DNA of 64,000 nt from Vibrio tubiashii ATCC 19109 (GTDB lineage Bacteria > Pseudomonadota > Gammaproteobacteria > Enterobacterales > Vibrionaceae), in assembly GCF_000772105.1 (NCBI RefSeq), contig NZ_CP009354.1:2728001-2792000 (forward strand), in the 5' to 3' direction. The number at the start of each line of letters is the position of its first letter. Position 1 is the first letter of the stretch. This document shows, in pieces, positions 32,245-42,544 of the stretch. Under the pieces are notes generated by a model, which saw nothing but the letters and a program-made list of their open reading frames with translations, did no database searches and was not told the DNA's origin. A program made the translations under genes and the position numbers.

Positions 32245-32618
32245 GCTTTGTGCCTACTATTGATGACCTTACGGCCTATTGCTCGAATTGCTGCTTGTGT
32301 CCCAAGCTTTTACGCTTGAATCATTGTCTGAGCCGACTGAGTTGATTATGCTTAGTAACCTTAGCTTGGAATAACCTAAGCCTGCTAGCACGCTCCTTTT
32401 AGCGCCTAACTTTGTCAAAATCACCGCAATAGACCAGCTATTGACTTGTGATTTTTCCTCGTTATGCATCTAAAATTATCGTACTAGCCTGTAAGAACAT
32501 GGGCTCACGGAAGAAAATCTCTATGACTTTCTTATCCCAAGCTAAGGTTATCGATTCGACGGCTTCTTTTATTTTGGAAGTTATTTTCCCATATCCACAC
32601 CACGATGTTTAGACAATA
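32245..32618. other. 374-base spacer between rlmD and barA with long-range dyads
   Basis: No credible gene. It contains a 19-base inverted repeat (32356-32374 against 32532-32550, one mismatch) enclosing about 157 bases. Inside is a second hairpin in which AAATCAC-CAATAG pairs with CTATTG-GTGATTT, followed by five T residues. Promoters of the divergent rlmD and barA genes must lie here, but I could not fix them. It may also hold a structured RNA. Confidence 0.5.
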
Positions 32619-35408
32619 ATGACAAGATATGGCTTACGCGCCCGCGTTATTACTCTTACCTTAGCGCCGACGCTAATTATCGGACTGCTTCTGAGTGCTT
32701 TTTTCTCTTTCAACCGCTATCACGACTTAGAAAAGCAGGTTATCAATTCAGGATTAAGTATTATCGAACCGCTGGCGATCGCCAGTGAAGATGGATTAAA
32801 GAATAACAGCCGCGAATCGGTACGCCGCATCATAAGCTACGCCCATCGTAAGAATTCTAAATTTGTTCGCAGTATCGCGGTGTTTGACTACAACCACGAA
32901 CTGTTTGTTACTTCTAACTTCCATCCAAACTTTGAATTACTGACGTTTCCGCGCAATGCGCCTATTCCGTTGTTAGTCAGTTCAGATTTACAAGAAAACA
33001 CTCTCATTCTTCGCGCCCCTGTCATTGCTGAATCAGGGCTTGTCGCGACGATGAAAGGGCCAAACGCCAACCCAGCTCTCGGCTATGTGGCTATTGAGCT
33101 CGATTTATCCTCGCTGCGTTTACAACAGTATCAAGAAATTTTCTCTGCGTTTTTAGTCTTGCTGATTGGCTTAGGTTTATCTGCCGTCTTTGCTTATCGC
33201 TTGATGTATGACGTGACACGACCAATTTCGCATATGAAAAACATGGTTGACCGGATTCGTCGTGGTCACCTCGATGTACGTATCGAAGGCAAGATGCACG
33301 GGGAGCTAGACTCGCTGAAAAACGGTATCAACGCGATGGCAGTGTCGCTATCAGAGTACCATGTGGAAATGCAGCACAGTATTGACCAAGCGACTTCTGA
33401 TTTGCGAGAAACCTTAGAGCAGTTGGAAATTCAAAACGTCGAGCTAGATATCGCGAAAAAGCGCGCCCAAGAAGCGGCAAGGGTTAAATCAGAGTTCTTA
33501 GCTAACATGTCTCATGAGCTACGCACGCCACTTAACGGTGTGATTGGTTTCACTCGTCAAATGCTGAAAACGACCCTGACTAATAGCCAAACGGATTATC
33601 TACAAACGATCGAGAAATCGGCCAATAACCTACTCAATATCATCAATGATATTCTCGACTTTTCGAAGCTTGAGGCGGGTAAACTGGCTCTGGAAAATAT
33701 CCCATTTGATTTCCAAGGCTCGCTTGAAGAAGTGGTTAGCTTGCAAGCCACCAGCGCCCATGAAAAAGGGCTCGAACTGACACTGAAAGTTGATCCTAAG
33801 ATCCCAACCGGACTGGTTGGCGACCCATTACGTATTCAACAAGTTCTGACTAACCTTGTCGGTAACTCGATTAAATTTACTGAACGCGGCAATATCGATA
33901 TTAGCGTCGAACTACGCTCACAAAGAGATGACTCGGTTGAACTGCAATTTATGGTACGCGACACAGGTATCGGTATTTCCGAACGCCAGCAATCGCAGCT
34001 ATTCCAAGCCTTTAGCCAAGCTGACGCCAGCATTTCAAGACGCTATGGCGGTACAGGGCTAGGCCTTGTAATCACCCAGAAACTGGTCAGCCAAATGGGG
34101 GGCGAAATCAGCCTAACGAGCCGATTGCATCAAGGTTCGACGTTCTGGTTTACGCTACGACTCTCTTCTACAGACATGCCTGTCAGCGACCTGATTGAAA
34201 CTCAAGTGCTACGCCAACGCACCTTGCTGTTGGTTGAGCCAAATATGCAAGCGGCGTCTGTTATTCAGCAAACCTTGGTACAAGAGGGCTTGGTAGTGAC
34301 CTATCGCTCATCTTTGCCAGAAGAGGCGGAAAGCTTTGACTATGTGCTTCTCAACCTTTCACCAAGCAAAGACAACGATACTTCGTCAGTTCAATTGATG
34401 GTTGAGCAAGCCATGCGCTGCGCACCTCATGTGGTCGTGGGTACACCAAGTACCACGCTTGCACTGTCAGATCATTTGATTCAGAAATACCACATTCACT
34501 GTATTACTAAACCGTTATCGCGTCGAAAACTGCTGCAAACCCTAGCGGCTAATCAAGAGAGTATTCCTCTGCTTGAAAGCCCACAAGAAAACCGCGAAAC
34601 ATTGCCACTGCGAGTGATGGCAGTCGACGATAACCCAGCTAACTTGAAGCTGATCAGCGCCCTACTCCAAGAGCGAGTGGAAAGTGTGATTACTTGCACT
34701 AATGGTGTCGATGCGGTCAAGCAAGCGGAAGTTCAGCATTTTGATATCATCTTGATGGACATCCAAATGCCGCATATGGATGGTGTGACCGCGTGTGGCA
34801 AGATCAAACAAACTGAGCTCAACGCATATACGCCTGTTATAGCGGTAACCGCTCATGCGATGAGTGGTGAGCGCGACCGCTTACTTCAGGCAGGTATGGA
34901 TGACTACCTCACCAAGCCGATCGAAGAGCATGTGCTGCAACAAGTCTTGATGCATTGGAACCCTCATACCAACGAGCAAGAGCTTGAGAAACTCGAAATT
35001 ACTTCAAGCCCTGTGACTATCGAAGCACAGGAGGAAGAAACGACTCAAATTGAGCACAGCAATATGATCATTGATTGGCAAGCCGCCCTTAAACAGTCTG
35101 CCAATAAAGAAGATCTAGCACGTGACATGCTCAAGATGTTGGTTGATTACATTCCTGAAGTGAACGCGATTGTTGAAGGCGCTCTTGAAGATGATCATTT
35201 TGATACCGAACAGCTCATTCATCACGTACACAAGCTACATGGCAGCAGCTCTTATTGTGGAGTTCCGCGCTTAAAAAATGTCTGTGCTACGATAGAGAAA
35301 ACTCTTCGTTCAGGTGCTGCGGTTGAGGACATTGAACCTGAGTTATTCGAGCTGCAAGATGAGATGGAAAAAGTGGTTGCGAGCGCACAGCCCTATTTGG
35401 AGAATTAG
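32619..35408 (+). CDS. barA: Hybrid sensor histidine kinase BarA (VarS)
   Basis: A tripartite kinase that phosphorylates UvrY/VarA and thereby induces the Csr small RNAs. Order: a membrane span (about 10-29), a periplasmic loop, a second span (about 175-193), HAMP, a coiled coil, and a histidine-kinase domain with His299 in SHELRTPLNG. A GGTGLGL ATP lid follows, then a degenerate receiver (about 533-645), a good receiver with Asp714 in LMDIQMPHMDG, and an HPt domain with His874 in HKLHGSSS. The 929 residues match the BarA/VarS architecture. The TAG stop falls in the first unit of an 8-base tandem array. Confidence 0.95.
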   Translation: MTRYGLRARVITLTLAPTLIIGLLLSAFFSFNRYHDLEKQVINSGLSIIEPLAIASEDGLKNNSRESVRRIISYAHRKNSKFVRSIAVFDYNHELFVTSNFHPNFELLTFPRNAPIPLLVSSDLQENTLILRAPVIAESGLVATMKGPNANPALGYVAIELDLSSLRLQQYQEIFSAFLVLLIGLGLSAVFAYRLMYDVTRPISHMKNMVDRIRRGHLDVRIEGKMHGELDSLKNGINAMAVSLSEYHVEMQHSIDQATSDLRETLEQLEIQNVELDIAKKRAQEAARVKSEFLANMSHELRTPLNGVIGFTRQMLKTTLTNSQTDYLQTIEKSANNLLNIINDILDFSKLEAGKLALENIPFDFQGSLEEVVSLQATSAHEKGLELTLKVDPKIPTGLVGDPLRIQQVLTNLVGNSIKFTERGNIDISVELRSQRDDSVELQFMVRDTGIGISERQQSQLFQAFSQADASISRRYGGTGLGLVITQKLVSQMGGEISLTSRLHQGSTFWFTLRLSSTDMPVSDLIETQVLRQRTLLLVEPNMQAASVIQQTLVQEGLVVTYRSSLPEEAESFDYVLLNLSPSKDNDTSSVQLMVEQAMRCAPHVVVGTPSTTLALSDHLIQKYHIHCITKPLSRRKLLQTLAANQESIPLLESPQENRETLPLRVMAVDDNPANLKLISALLQERVESVITCTNGVDAVKQAEVQHFDIILMDIQMPHMDGVTACGKIKQTELNAYTPVIAVTAHAMSGERDRLLQAGMDDYLTKPIEEHVLQQVLMHWNPHTNEQELEKLEITSSPVTIEAQEEETTQIEHSNMIIDWQAALKQSANKEDLARDMLKMLVDYIPEVNAIVEGALEDDHFDTEQLIHHVHKLHGSSSYCGVPRLKNVCATIEKTLRSGAAVEDIEPELFELQDEMEKVVASAQPYLEN

Positions 35409-35440
35409 AAAGCTAGAAAGCTAGAAAGCTAGAGAGCTAA
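35401..35440. repeat. Tandem 8-base repeat at the barA stop codon
   Basis: Five units of eight bases: AGAATTAG (containing the barA stop), three perfect AAAGCTAG and the variant AGAGCTAA. The last copies overlap CTAGAGAG (35429-35436), which can pair with CTCTCTAG at 35448-35455 at the end of acpS, giving a terminator-like hairpin between the converging genes. The period and sequence type resemble the array after cca. Confidence 0.9.
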
Positions 35441-35443
35441 AAT

Positions 35444-35824
35444 TTAACTCTCTAGAATAACCGTTGCGACTGCGTAGTGCCGTTCATCAGAAATAGACAG
35501 GTGGATATGATCCACCTGTTTTTGTTTGGCAATTTCCAGTGCCTTACCTGTAAGGTTTAACACTGGTTTACCCAACTCGTCGTTGGTTATTTCAAAGTCA
35601 TGGAAACTCACACCCAACGCAATCCCAGTGCCAAGCGCTTTGGATGCAGCCTCTTTCGCTGCGAAGCGTTTTGCAAGAAATCTTCCTTGCTGCTTAAGCG
35701 TCGAAAACTTCTCTAATTCAGCTTGAGTCAAGATACGCTTAGCAAATGGCTCACCACTTCGATCCAGAGCCTTTTCAACTCGTTCAATCTCCGCGATGTC
35801 TGTTCCTAGACCTACAATTGCCAT
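35444..35824 (-). CDS. acpS: Holo-(acyl-carrier-protein) synthase
   Basis: It transfers 4'-phosphopantetheine from CoA to the serine of acyl carrier protein. At 126 residues it has the usual length. The two signature motifs are present: [13 protein letters not shown] with the Mg-binding Asp8 at the N-terminus, and [15 protein letters not shown] with the catalytic Glu near residue 57. It is the last gene of recO-pdxJ-acpS, two bases after pdxJ. Confidence 0.96.
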   Translation of the reverse strand: MAIVGLGTDIAEIERVEKALDRSGEPFAKRILTQAELEKFSTLKQQGRFLAKRFAAKEAASKALGTGIALGVSFHDFEITNDELGKPVLNLTGKALEIAKQKQVDHIHLSISDERHYAVATVILES

Positions 35825-35826
35825 GT

Positions 35827-36558
35827 TTAGCGACGCGCTTCAACCATGATGGCTTTCATGTCCGCCACTGCTTTGTGTAAACCGTCGAACACTGCTCGGC
35901 CAATAATCGAGTGACCGATGTTAAGCTCAAATATTTCCGGAATAGCAGCAATTGGCGCCACATTGTGGTAAGTCAGACCGTGCCCAGCATTTACTGTGAT
36001 ACCTAGATCATCAGCATAGCTTGCACCTGCTGCGATCTTCTTCAGCTCATCTTGCTGATCTTCTTCAGTTTCTGCGTCTGCATAGTGACCAGTGTGCAGT
36101 TCAATAAACGGTGCGCCACACGCTTTTGCTGCATCAATTTGCTCGCGGTCTGCATCAATGAACAGAGACACTTTAATGCCAGCTTCAGTGAGTGTTTGAG
36201 TCGCCGCTTTTACTTTCTCAAGATGCCCAGCAACATCTAAACCACCTTCTGTCGTTAGCTCTTCACGTTTTTCAGGTACCAAACATACGTACTCAGGCTT
36301 GGTCTTAAGCGCAATCTCAACCATTTCGTCAGTTACTGCCATTTCGAGATTCATACGCGTTTGTAGCGTTTCACGCAGAATACGAACATCGCGATCAACA
36401 ATATGACGACGGTCTTCACGCAGGTGAATCGTAATACCATCCGCGCCAGCACGCTCTGCAATTTCAGCGGCATGCACAGGATCTGGATACTTAGTACCAC
36501 GTGCGTTACGTAACGTCGCGATGTGGTCGATATTAACACCTAGGTAGATTGAGCTCAT
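35827..36558 (-). CDS. pdxJ: Pyridoxine 5'-phosphate synthase
   Basis: It condenses 1-deoxyxylulose 5-phosphate with 3-amino-2-oxopropyl phosphate to pyridoxine phosphate (DXP-dependent vitamin B6 pathway). A TIM-barrel of 243 residues with the N-terminal [17 protein letters not shown], the active-site [12 protein letters not shown] and the phosphate-binding [11 protein letters not shown] and [12 protein letters not shown] loops. The start overlaps the recO stop by four bases, indicating coupling. Confidence 0.97.
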   Translation of the reverse strand: MSSIYLGVNIDHIATLRNARGTKYPDPVHAAEIAERAGADGITIHLREDRRHIVDRDVRILRETLQTRMNLEMAVTDEMVEIALKTKPEYVCLVPEKREELTTEGGLDVAGHLEKVKAATQTLTEAGIKVSLFIDADREQIDAAKACGAPFIELHTGHYADAETEEDQQDELKKIAAGASYADDLGITVNAGHGLTYHNVAPIAAIPEIFELNIGHSIIGRAVFDGLHKAVADMKAIMVEARR

Positions 36559-37277
36559 TTTCCAATACTCCGTTTGGGAACCATGCTAAGAAAGAGTTCC
36601 CTGCTTTTTAATGGTTTGCCGCCAAGATACGGCTTTAATGCTATACGTGTAAAGCGTTTTGCCGCTTTAAGTTGTTCTTTTGTGGTAAATCGACGTTCAC
36701 TGATTGCAATCAGTTCACTGCCATAGAAGGTAAGGTTGTCCTTGCGCACAGAAGCGATAAAACCTTTTTGCTCGCGGTAGCGATAAGTCATGCTGGCTTC
36801 TACTGGCTCTCCCGTCCCAGCACAGTGCATGAAATCAACGCCATAGCCCATCGCAGATAGCAGTGCGAGTTCAAATCTTCTCAGGGCGGGTTCAGGGTTT
36901 TCACACTGTGCCAGCTCCGTCAAGGCGTGTAGATAATCATGAAATAGCGCTGGCATGGCCACTTCTGCCATCAGCACTCGCCCAACCAGCTCATTCACGT
37001 ACATACCTGAATAGAGATTGATGCCGGTCAGAGGTAACCCAAGGCTTATTGGCTCGGCTTGGCGCAAGGTCTTCATTGAACCATTCCCCGACCATTTAAG
37101 TAACAACGGGGTAAAAGGTTGCAATGCGCCTTTGAGGTTCGAGCGTTTGCTACGAGCCCCCTTTGACATTAAAGTCACCCGCCCATACTCCTCACTAAAC
37201 ACATCAAGAATTAAGCTCGATTCGCTGTAAGGACGGCGGTGTAACACAAAGCAACGCTGTAAACCTTCAGAGGACAT
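36555..37277 (-). CDS. recO: DNA repair protein RecO
   Basis: A mediator that, with RecR, loads RecA on SSB-coated single-stranded DNA in the RecF pathway. The 240-residue protein has an N-terminal OB fold ([29 protein letters not shown]) and a helical C-terminal domain. The zinc-binding cysteines of some RecO proteins are not kept (only MHCAGTG), as in other gamma-proteobacteria. The spacer to era holds a terminator-like hairpin, so recO-pdxJ-acpS may have a separate promoter. Confidence 0.94.
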   Translation of the reverse strand: MSSEGLQRCFVLHRRPYSESSLILDVFSEEYGRVTLMSKGARSKRSNLKGALQPFTPLLLKWSGNGSMKTLRQAEPISLGLPLTGINLYSGMYVNELVGRVLMAEVAMPALFHDYLHALTELAQCENPEPALRRFELALLSAMGYGVDFMHCAGTGEPVEASMTYRYREQKGFIASVRKDNLTFYGSELIAISERRFTTKEQLKAAKRFTRIALKPYLGGKPLKSRELFLSMVPKRSIGK

Positions 37278-37361
37278 AAAATCTGCCAGACAAATATGAA
37301 ACCAATATTAACGAGAGATGACTTAATCGTATCTTAAATAATTACTAAATAATCAGCATAA

Positions 37362-37393
37362 TAAAAATAAGGAGCCATAGGGCTCCTTATTTC
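37362..37393 (-). terminator. Terminator-like hairpin between era and recO
   Basis: AAATAAGGAGCC and GGCTCCTTATTT pair around an ATAG loop. A T-rich tail (TTTTTATTAT) follows on the minus strand, about 35 bases past the era stop. Confidence 0.8.
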
Positions 37394-37428
37394 TTCTTAT
37401 TCGGAGCGAAGCACGAGCCTCGCAAACC

Positions 37429-38406
37429 TTATAGATCGTCAATGTAGCCAAGAGAGCGTAGTGCTCGCTCGTCATCCGCCCAACCTGATTTCACTTTTAC
37501 CCAAGTCTCTAGGTAAACCTTACGGCCGAACAGTTCTTCCATATCTAGGCGTGCTTCACGACCAATCGTTTTGATCTTCTCGCCGCCCTTACCAATCACC
37601 ATCTTCTTCTGACCAAGACGCTCAACCAAAATTAGGGCATTGATGTGGAAGCCGTCAGTCTCCGGGTTGTAATCGAAACGCTCGATTTCAACCGTTACCG
37701 AGTAAGGCAGTTCTTCGCCAGTAAAGCGCATCAGCTTTTCACGCACAATCTCTGAAGCCATAAAGCGCTGAGAGCGGTCAGTCACGTACTCTTCAGGGAA
37801 ATGGTGCGTCGCTTTAGGTAGATGGTCACGTACATGCTTACGCAAAACGTCAATGTTCTTGCCGTGTTTAGCCGAGATAGGCACAACATCAACAAAGTCC
37901 ATTTTTCTCGACACCTCTTGCATGTGCATCATGACTTCGTTGCGGTCTTGAACAACATCGACCTTATTGACACAAAGTACGACAGGGAAGTTGGACTTCT
38001 GCAGCTTAGTCAGAACCATTTCATCATCAGCAGTCCAATGCGTACCGTCCACTAGGAAGAATACAAGGTTTACATCACTGAGTGATGAGTTAGCCGCACG
38101 GTTCATCAAGCGGTTAATTGCACGTTTCTCTTCAATGTGCAGGCCTGGAGTATCAACAAAAATCGCTTGGTAATCCCCTTCCGTATCAACACCCATAATG
38201 CGGTGACGAGTTGTCTGAGGTTTACGAGAAGTAATCGAAATCTTCTGGCCAAGAATACGGTTAAGAAGTGTTGATTTACCTACGTTCGGACGACCAACGA
38301 TCGCCACAAAACCACAGTGTTGGTTTTCTGGCGAACTTGTTTGCTCGTCACTCGATGAGAAAAACGCATCGATATCAAATTCATTGTTGTCAGTTGAATC
38401 AGTCAT
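37429..38406 (-). CDS. era: GTPase Era
   Basis: An essential GTPase that binds 16S rRNA and helps 30S maturation. G1 is GRPNVGKST (about residues 38-46), switch residues follow, G3 is DTPG and G4 NKVD. A C-terminal KH RNA-binding domain contains [15 protein letters not shown]. The protein has a 30-residue acidic/Ser-rich N-terminal extension ([20 protein letters not shown]) before the domain, making it 325 residues against about 301 in E. coli. The start overlaps the rnc stop by eight bases. If the extension is not real, an internal start would have to be non-ATG. Confidence 0.95.
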   Translation of the reverse strand: MTDSTDNNEFDIDAFFSSSDEQTSSPENQHCGFVAIVGRPNVGKSTLLNRILGQKISITSRKPQTTRHRIMGVDTEGDYQAIFVDTPGLHIEEKRAINRLMNRAANSSLSDVNLVFFLVDGTHWTADDEMVLTKLQKSNFPVVLCVNKVDVVQDRNEVMMHMQEVSRKMDFVDVVPISAKHGKNIDVLRKHVRDHLPKATHHFPEEYVTDRSQRFMASEIVREKLMRFTGEELPYSVTVEIERFDYNPETDGFHINALILVERLGQKKMVIGKGGEKIKTIGREARLDMEELFGRKVYLETWVKVKSGWADDERALRSLGYIDDL

Positions 38407-39076
38407 TGGTCAATTGCTCTAGTGCTAATTCAGCAGCCGCTTGTTCTGCCTTGCGGCGGCTGGTGCCTTTACCAATAACAGGCTGTCCAATACCTGCCAC
38501 TTCGCACGAAACCGTAAACTCTTGGTTGTGTGCTTCACCTTTAATATTAGTCACTGTGTAAGCAGGTAGCGGTTTTCTTCGCCCTTGAAGGAACTCTTGA
38601 AGACGCGTTTTCGGGTCTTTTTGTGAAACACCCGGCTTGATAGCATCAAGACGCGTTTTGTACCAGCTAAGAATAATGCCGCGTACTACTTCGATATCGC
38701 TATCAAGGTAGATGGCACCAATAATCGCTTCCACAGCATCGGCAAGAATTGAATCACGACGGAAACCGCCACTTTTTAATTCACCTGGACCTAATTTTAA
38801 GTGATCTCCTAGTTCGAATTCACGACCTAGTTCCGCCAGTGTATTGCCACGTACTAATGTGGCACGCATGCGGCTCATGTCCCCTTCATTCACTTTAGGG
38901 AAACGGTGATAAAGATCATCAGCAATGACAAAACTTAAAATTGAATCGCCCAGAAACTCAAGACGCTCGTTATGTTTTCCATTAGCACTGCGGTGAGTCA
39001 GCGCTAAACTGATTAGCTCAGCATCGTTAAATTGATAGCCGAGTTTTTTCTCTAGTTTTGCAGTAGGAGAATTCAT
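38399..39076 (-). CDS. rnc: Ribonuclease III
   Basis: A double-strand-specific endonuclease that processes rRNA and many regulated mRNAs. The 225-residue protein has the RNase III signature [10 protein letters not shown] (about residues 39-48), the second acidic site in [14 protein letters not shown] and a C-terminal double-stranded RNA-binding domain ending [17 protein letters not shown]. The order lepB-rnc-era is as in E. coli. Confidence 0.97.
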   Translation of the reverse strand: MNSPTAKLEKKLGYQFNDAELISLALTHRSANGKHNERLEFLGDSILSFVIADDLYHRFPKVNEGDMSRMRATLVRGNTLAELGREFELGDHLKLGPGELKSGGFRRDSILADAVEAIIGAIYLDSDIEVVRGIILSWYKTRLDAIKPGVSQKDPKTRLQEFLQGRRKPLPAYTVTNIKGEAHNQEFTVSCEVAGIGQPVIGKGTSRRKAEQAAAELALEQLTND

Positions 39077-39151
39077 GCTCTCTCAATAATTTAATTACAA
39101 CTCTCTGAAAAGTTGGAGTAACAGCTAGGCTACCCCAAATATGACGAGAAT

Positions 39152-40048
39152 TTAGTTAATACCACCGATGCGGTTAAACCTAACACCAGTTGGAATCCAA
39201 GAAGGTAAAACGCTATCTGCACCACGCTCAAATTCAAAGCTGATCCAAATACCTACCGCCTTACCCACTAGGTTTGCTTCTGGAACAAAGCCCCAGTAGC
39301 GGCTGTCAGCACTGTTGTCACGGTTATCACCCATCACAAAGTACTGGCCTTCAGGTACCACCCACTCATTAACGCCATTACGTGGTTGATACAGTTCAAC
39401 GCGATCGCGACGTAGTGGGTTAACCAAAATTTGGTGACCTTGTTCACTCAATTGTTCATCCAACTGAATCAGTGGGATGCCATTTTGAATGAACTGGCTC
39501 TCTTCTACATTGGATAGTTTCACTGGCTTACAACTGGTATCGCCTTGAGACTGAATGCAGATTTCTTTTTTACTGTTGTAACGCACAGTATCGCCCGGAA
39601 GACCAACTACACGCTTAATGTAATCAATGCTTGGCTGAGGTGGGTATTTAAACACCACGACATCACCGCGCTCTGGCTTACCCGTTTCAACTAGTTGAGT
39701 GCGCCATACCGGATCTTTCAAACCATAGGCATACTTTTCAACAAGGATGAAGTCACCGACTAGCAGCGTTGGCATCATAGAGCCTGATGGGATCTGAAAT
39801 GGTTCATAGATGAATGAACGTAGCACAAGTACTGCGGCAATCACGGGAAAAATAGAAACACTATTTTCAATCCACCATGGTTGCGTCTTCACTTTTTCTA
39901 GTACTGCAGCATCTAAGCCATTTGTTTGAGCTTCAACTTCAGCCAGTTTTTCTTGACGCTTTTTCGCAAAAACTAGCTTTTCTAGAACCCAGACAACACC
40001 CGTTACCAAAGTAACGATCACTAGGATGAGTGAAAATGTATTCGCCAT
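39152..40048 (-). CDS. lepB: Signal peptidase I
   Basis: It removes signal peptides from exported proteins at the periplasmic side of the inner membrane. Two spans (about residues 4-26 and 66-82) precede the catalytic domain. The serine (Ser90 in PSGSMMPTL) and lysine (Lys145 in YIKRVVGLPGD) form the dyad, and MGDNRDNSADSRYWGFV is box E. The 298 residues are somewhat shorter than the 324 of E. coli. It lies 104 bases after lepA, as in E. coli. Confidence 0.96.
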   Translation of the reverse strand: MANTFSLILVIVTLVTGVVWVLEKLVFAKKRQEKLAEVEAQTNGLDAAVLEKVKTQPWWIENSVSIFPVIAAVLVLRSFIYEPFQIPSGSMMPTLLVGDFILVEKYAYGLKDPVWRTQLVETGKPERGDVVVFKYPPQPSIDYIKRVVGLPGDTVRYNSKKEICIQSQGDTSCKPVKLSNVEESQFIQNGIPLIQLDEQLSEQGHQILVNPLRRDRVELYQPRNGVNEWVVPEGQYFVMGDNRDNSADSRYWGFVPEANLVGKAVGIWISFEFERGADSVLPSWIPTGVRFNRIGGIN

Positions 40049-40152
40049 TGACTTCCCTTATCTCAAAAATACGAAAGTGAAAGAGCCGAAACCCTTTCAC
40101 TTATTTTATTATCTAACGTCTTATGACAGACCAGAATCAGAGTGGTTCAACT

Positions 40153-41946
40153 CTAGTCCTTTCCGACATGTAGAATAGCTAAGAACGCTTCTTGAGGCAG
40201 CTCTACGTTACCGATCTGCTTCATACGTTTCTTACCTTCTTTCTGCTTCTTCAGTAGCTTCTTCTTACGGCTCACGTCACCACCGTAACACTTCGCGATT
40301 ACGTTCTTACGCAACTGCTTAACTGTCGAGCGTGCGATGATGTGGTTACCAATCGCAGCCTGAATCGCGATATCAAACATTTGACGAGGGATGAACTCTT
40401 TCATCTTCTCTACTAGCTGACGACCACGAGTTTGCGATTGATCTTTATGAGTGATCATTGCAAGCGCATCAACCGTGTCACCATTTAGTAGAACATCAAC
40501 TCGAACCATGTTCGATGCTTCAAAACGTTGGAAGTTGTAATCTAGCGATGCATAACCGCGAGAGGTTGATTTTAGACGGTCAAAGAAGTCGAGAACCACT
40601 TCAGCCATCGGAATATCGTAAGTCACCGCGACTTGATTGCCGTGGTAAACCATATCAACCTGAACACCACGCTTTTCAACACAAAGCGTGATTACATTAC
40701 CTAAGTACTCAGAAGGCACAAGAATGTTACAACGAGCAATTGGTTCGCGAATTTCTTCAATGTCGTTAACCGCAGGAAGCTTCGCTGGGCTATCAACATA
40801 AAGTAAGTTGCCGTTTGTTTCTTCAACTTCGTAAACTACTGTTGGTGCCGTTGTGATCAGATCTAAATCGTATTCACGCTCTAGACGTTCTTGGATGATC
40901 TCCATGTGTAGCATGCCAAGGAAACCACAACGGAAACCAAAGCCAAGAGCAGCTGAGTTTTCTGGCTCATAGAACAGAGAAGCATCGTTAAGGCTAAGCT
41001 TACCAAGCGCATCACGGAAGTTTTCGTAATCATCAGATGATACTGGGAATAGGCCAGCGTAAACCTGTGGTTTCACTTTCTTAAAACCTGGCAGCGCTTG
41101 TTCACAGCCATGTTTCGCTAGTGTTAGCGTATCACCGACTGGTGCACCTAGGATGTCTTTGATACCACAAACAACCCAACCTACTTCACCTGTACGTAGA
41201 ATTTCAGTATCAACTTGCTTAGGTGTGAAGATACCAAGACGGTCAACACCCCAAACCTGACCTGTGCTCATTACCTTGATCTTGTCGTTCTTCTTCAGTT
41301 CGCCATTTTTGATACGAACCAATGAAACAACACCTAGGTAGTTATCGAACCAAGAGTCAATAATTAGTGCTTGTAGTGGTGCTTCTGGATCACCTTCTGG
41401 TGCAGGAATCGCAGATACAATGTTCTCTAGAACATCATCAACACCGATACCGGTTTTCGCACTACAACGAGTCGCTTCCATCGCGTCGATACCAACGATT
41501 TCTTCGATCTCTTCTGCGACACGCTCTGGATCAGCTGCAGGAAGGTCAATCTTGTTCAAGATTGGCACTACCTCTAGATCCATTTCGATCGCGGTATAAC
41601 AGTTAGCAAGAGTTTGCGCTTCTACACCTTGGCCTGCATCAACCACCAGTAGTGCACCTTCACAAGCTGCAAGAGAACGTGATACTTCGTAAGCGAAGTC
41701 AACGTGTCCTGGGGTATCGATGAAGTTAAGCTGGTATGTTTCACCATCTTTAGCGGTGTAGTTTAGAGTCACACTCTGAGATTTAATGGTGATACCACGC
41801 TCACGCTCTAGATCCATGGAGTCCAGAACCTGTGCGGCCATTTCACGGTCGCTCAATCCACCACATACTTGGATCAAACGGTCTGATAGGGTCGACTTAC
41901 CATGGTCGATGTGGGCGATAATCGAAAAGTTGCGAATGTGCTTCAT
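40153..41946 (-). CDS. lepA: Elongation factor 4 (LepA)
   Basis: A ribosome-binding translational GTPase linked to initiation and 30S biogenesis under stress. The G domain starts [30 protein letters not shown] and NKIDLP give G3 and G4. The LepA-specific C-terminal domain ends with the basic stretch [16 protein letters not shown]. At 597 residues it has the typical length. It follows rseC and precedes lepB, the E. coli order. Confidence 0.97.
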   Translation of the reverse strand: MKHIRNFSIIAHIDHGKSTLSDRLIQVCGGLSDREMAAQVLDSMDLERERGITIKSQSVTLNYTAKDGETYQLNFIDTPGHVDFAYEVSRSLAACEGALLVVDAGQGVEAQTLANCYTAIEMDLEVVPILNKIDLPAADPERVAEEIEEIVGIDAMEATRCSAKTGIGVDDVLENIVSAIPAPEGDPEAPLQALIIDSWFDNYLGVVSLVRIKNGELKKNDKIKVMSTGQVWGVDRLGIFTPKQVDTEILRTGEVGWVVCGIKDILGAPVGDTLTLAKHGCEQALPGFKKVKPQVYAGLFPVSSDDYENFRDALGKLSLNDASLFYEPENSAALGFGFRCGFLGMLHMEIIQERLEREYDLDLITTAPTVVYEVEETNGNLLYVDSPAKLPAVNDIEEIREPIARCNILVPSEYLGNVITLCVEKRGVQVDMVYHGNQVAVTYDIPMAEVVLDFFDRLKSTSRGYASLDYNFQRFEASNMVRVDVLLNGDTVDALAMITHKDQSQTRGRQLVEKMKEFIPRQMFDIAIQAAIGNHIIARSTVKQLRKNVIAKCYGGDVSRKKKLLKKQKEGKKRMKQIGNVELPQEAFLAILHVGKD

Positions 41947-42073
41947 GATTTGGTGTGACTAAACTCTTTTAAATAAGGACAAGAAAGCCGCTCTAACCAT
42001 TGATTCAATTCAACAGTAGCGACGGCATTTCAATCAAGTTGGCAGATTCTACCCAATTTCTAGCCACTTCGCA

Positions 42074-42544
42074 CTAGCTAATTGGTTCGCCCAACACCCT
42101 TAATAGTATGACTTGTTGCGAAGATTGCTGCTCTAATTTCGCAGATAATCGTTTTGCGAGGAAAATGCCTGCTGTGGTTGCGAGCGCAGAGAAGAAAATA
42201 ACTAGCCCTTCCCCTAATGAAAGGAGTGGTGCCAACCACCACTGGGCCACCAATGCGCCCACAATCATGGCAAACAAAGGTACCAAGTAAACCACAGCGG
42301 CAGATTGCAGTAAGCTCTTTTCTGGCAGACCAATTTCGACAACTTGGCCTGTTTTAACTAGCTTTTGGGTAATCAAATGCCAGTGTAAAGATTTGTTACC
42401 TACCGCTTTAGATACAATGCCAGTACCACAGCTCTTTTGTGATGAGCAACTACTACAACTGGTTTGTTGCTCGCAGCTCAACTCAACATCAAAGCCTGAC
42501 GAAACAGGCTTAACGCTTGATACTGTGGCTAATGCAGTCATCAT
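42074..42544 (-). CDS. rseC: SoxR-reducing system / sigma-E regulatory protein RseC
   Basis: A 156-residue inner-membrane protein of the RseC/MucC family. The N-terminal cytoplasmic part is cysteine-rich (CEQQTSCSSCSSQKSCG, residues 24-40), suggesting a metal or iron-sulfur site. Two spans follow (about 86-103 and 110-127). In other bacteria RseC helps the Rsx complex reduce SoxR. Two adjacent ATG codons (42544 and 42541) overlap the rseB stop, so translation is coupled. It ends the rpoE operon. Confidence 0.92.
   Translation of the reverse strand: MMTALATVSSVKPVSSGFDVELSCEQQTSCSSCSSQKSCGTGIVSKAVGNKSLHWHLITQKLVKTGQVVEIGLPEKSLLQSAAVVYLVPLFAMIVGALVAQWWLAPLLSLGEGLVIFFSALATTAGIFLAKRLSAKLEQQSSQQVILLRVLGEPIS

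Noticed and set aside
32269..32469. 66-codon frame in the rlmD-barA spacer
   Set aside because: No Shine-Dalgarno, and it overlaps the dyad structures, which explain the sequence better.
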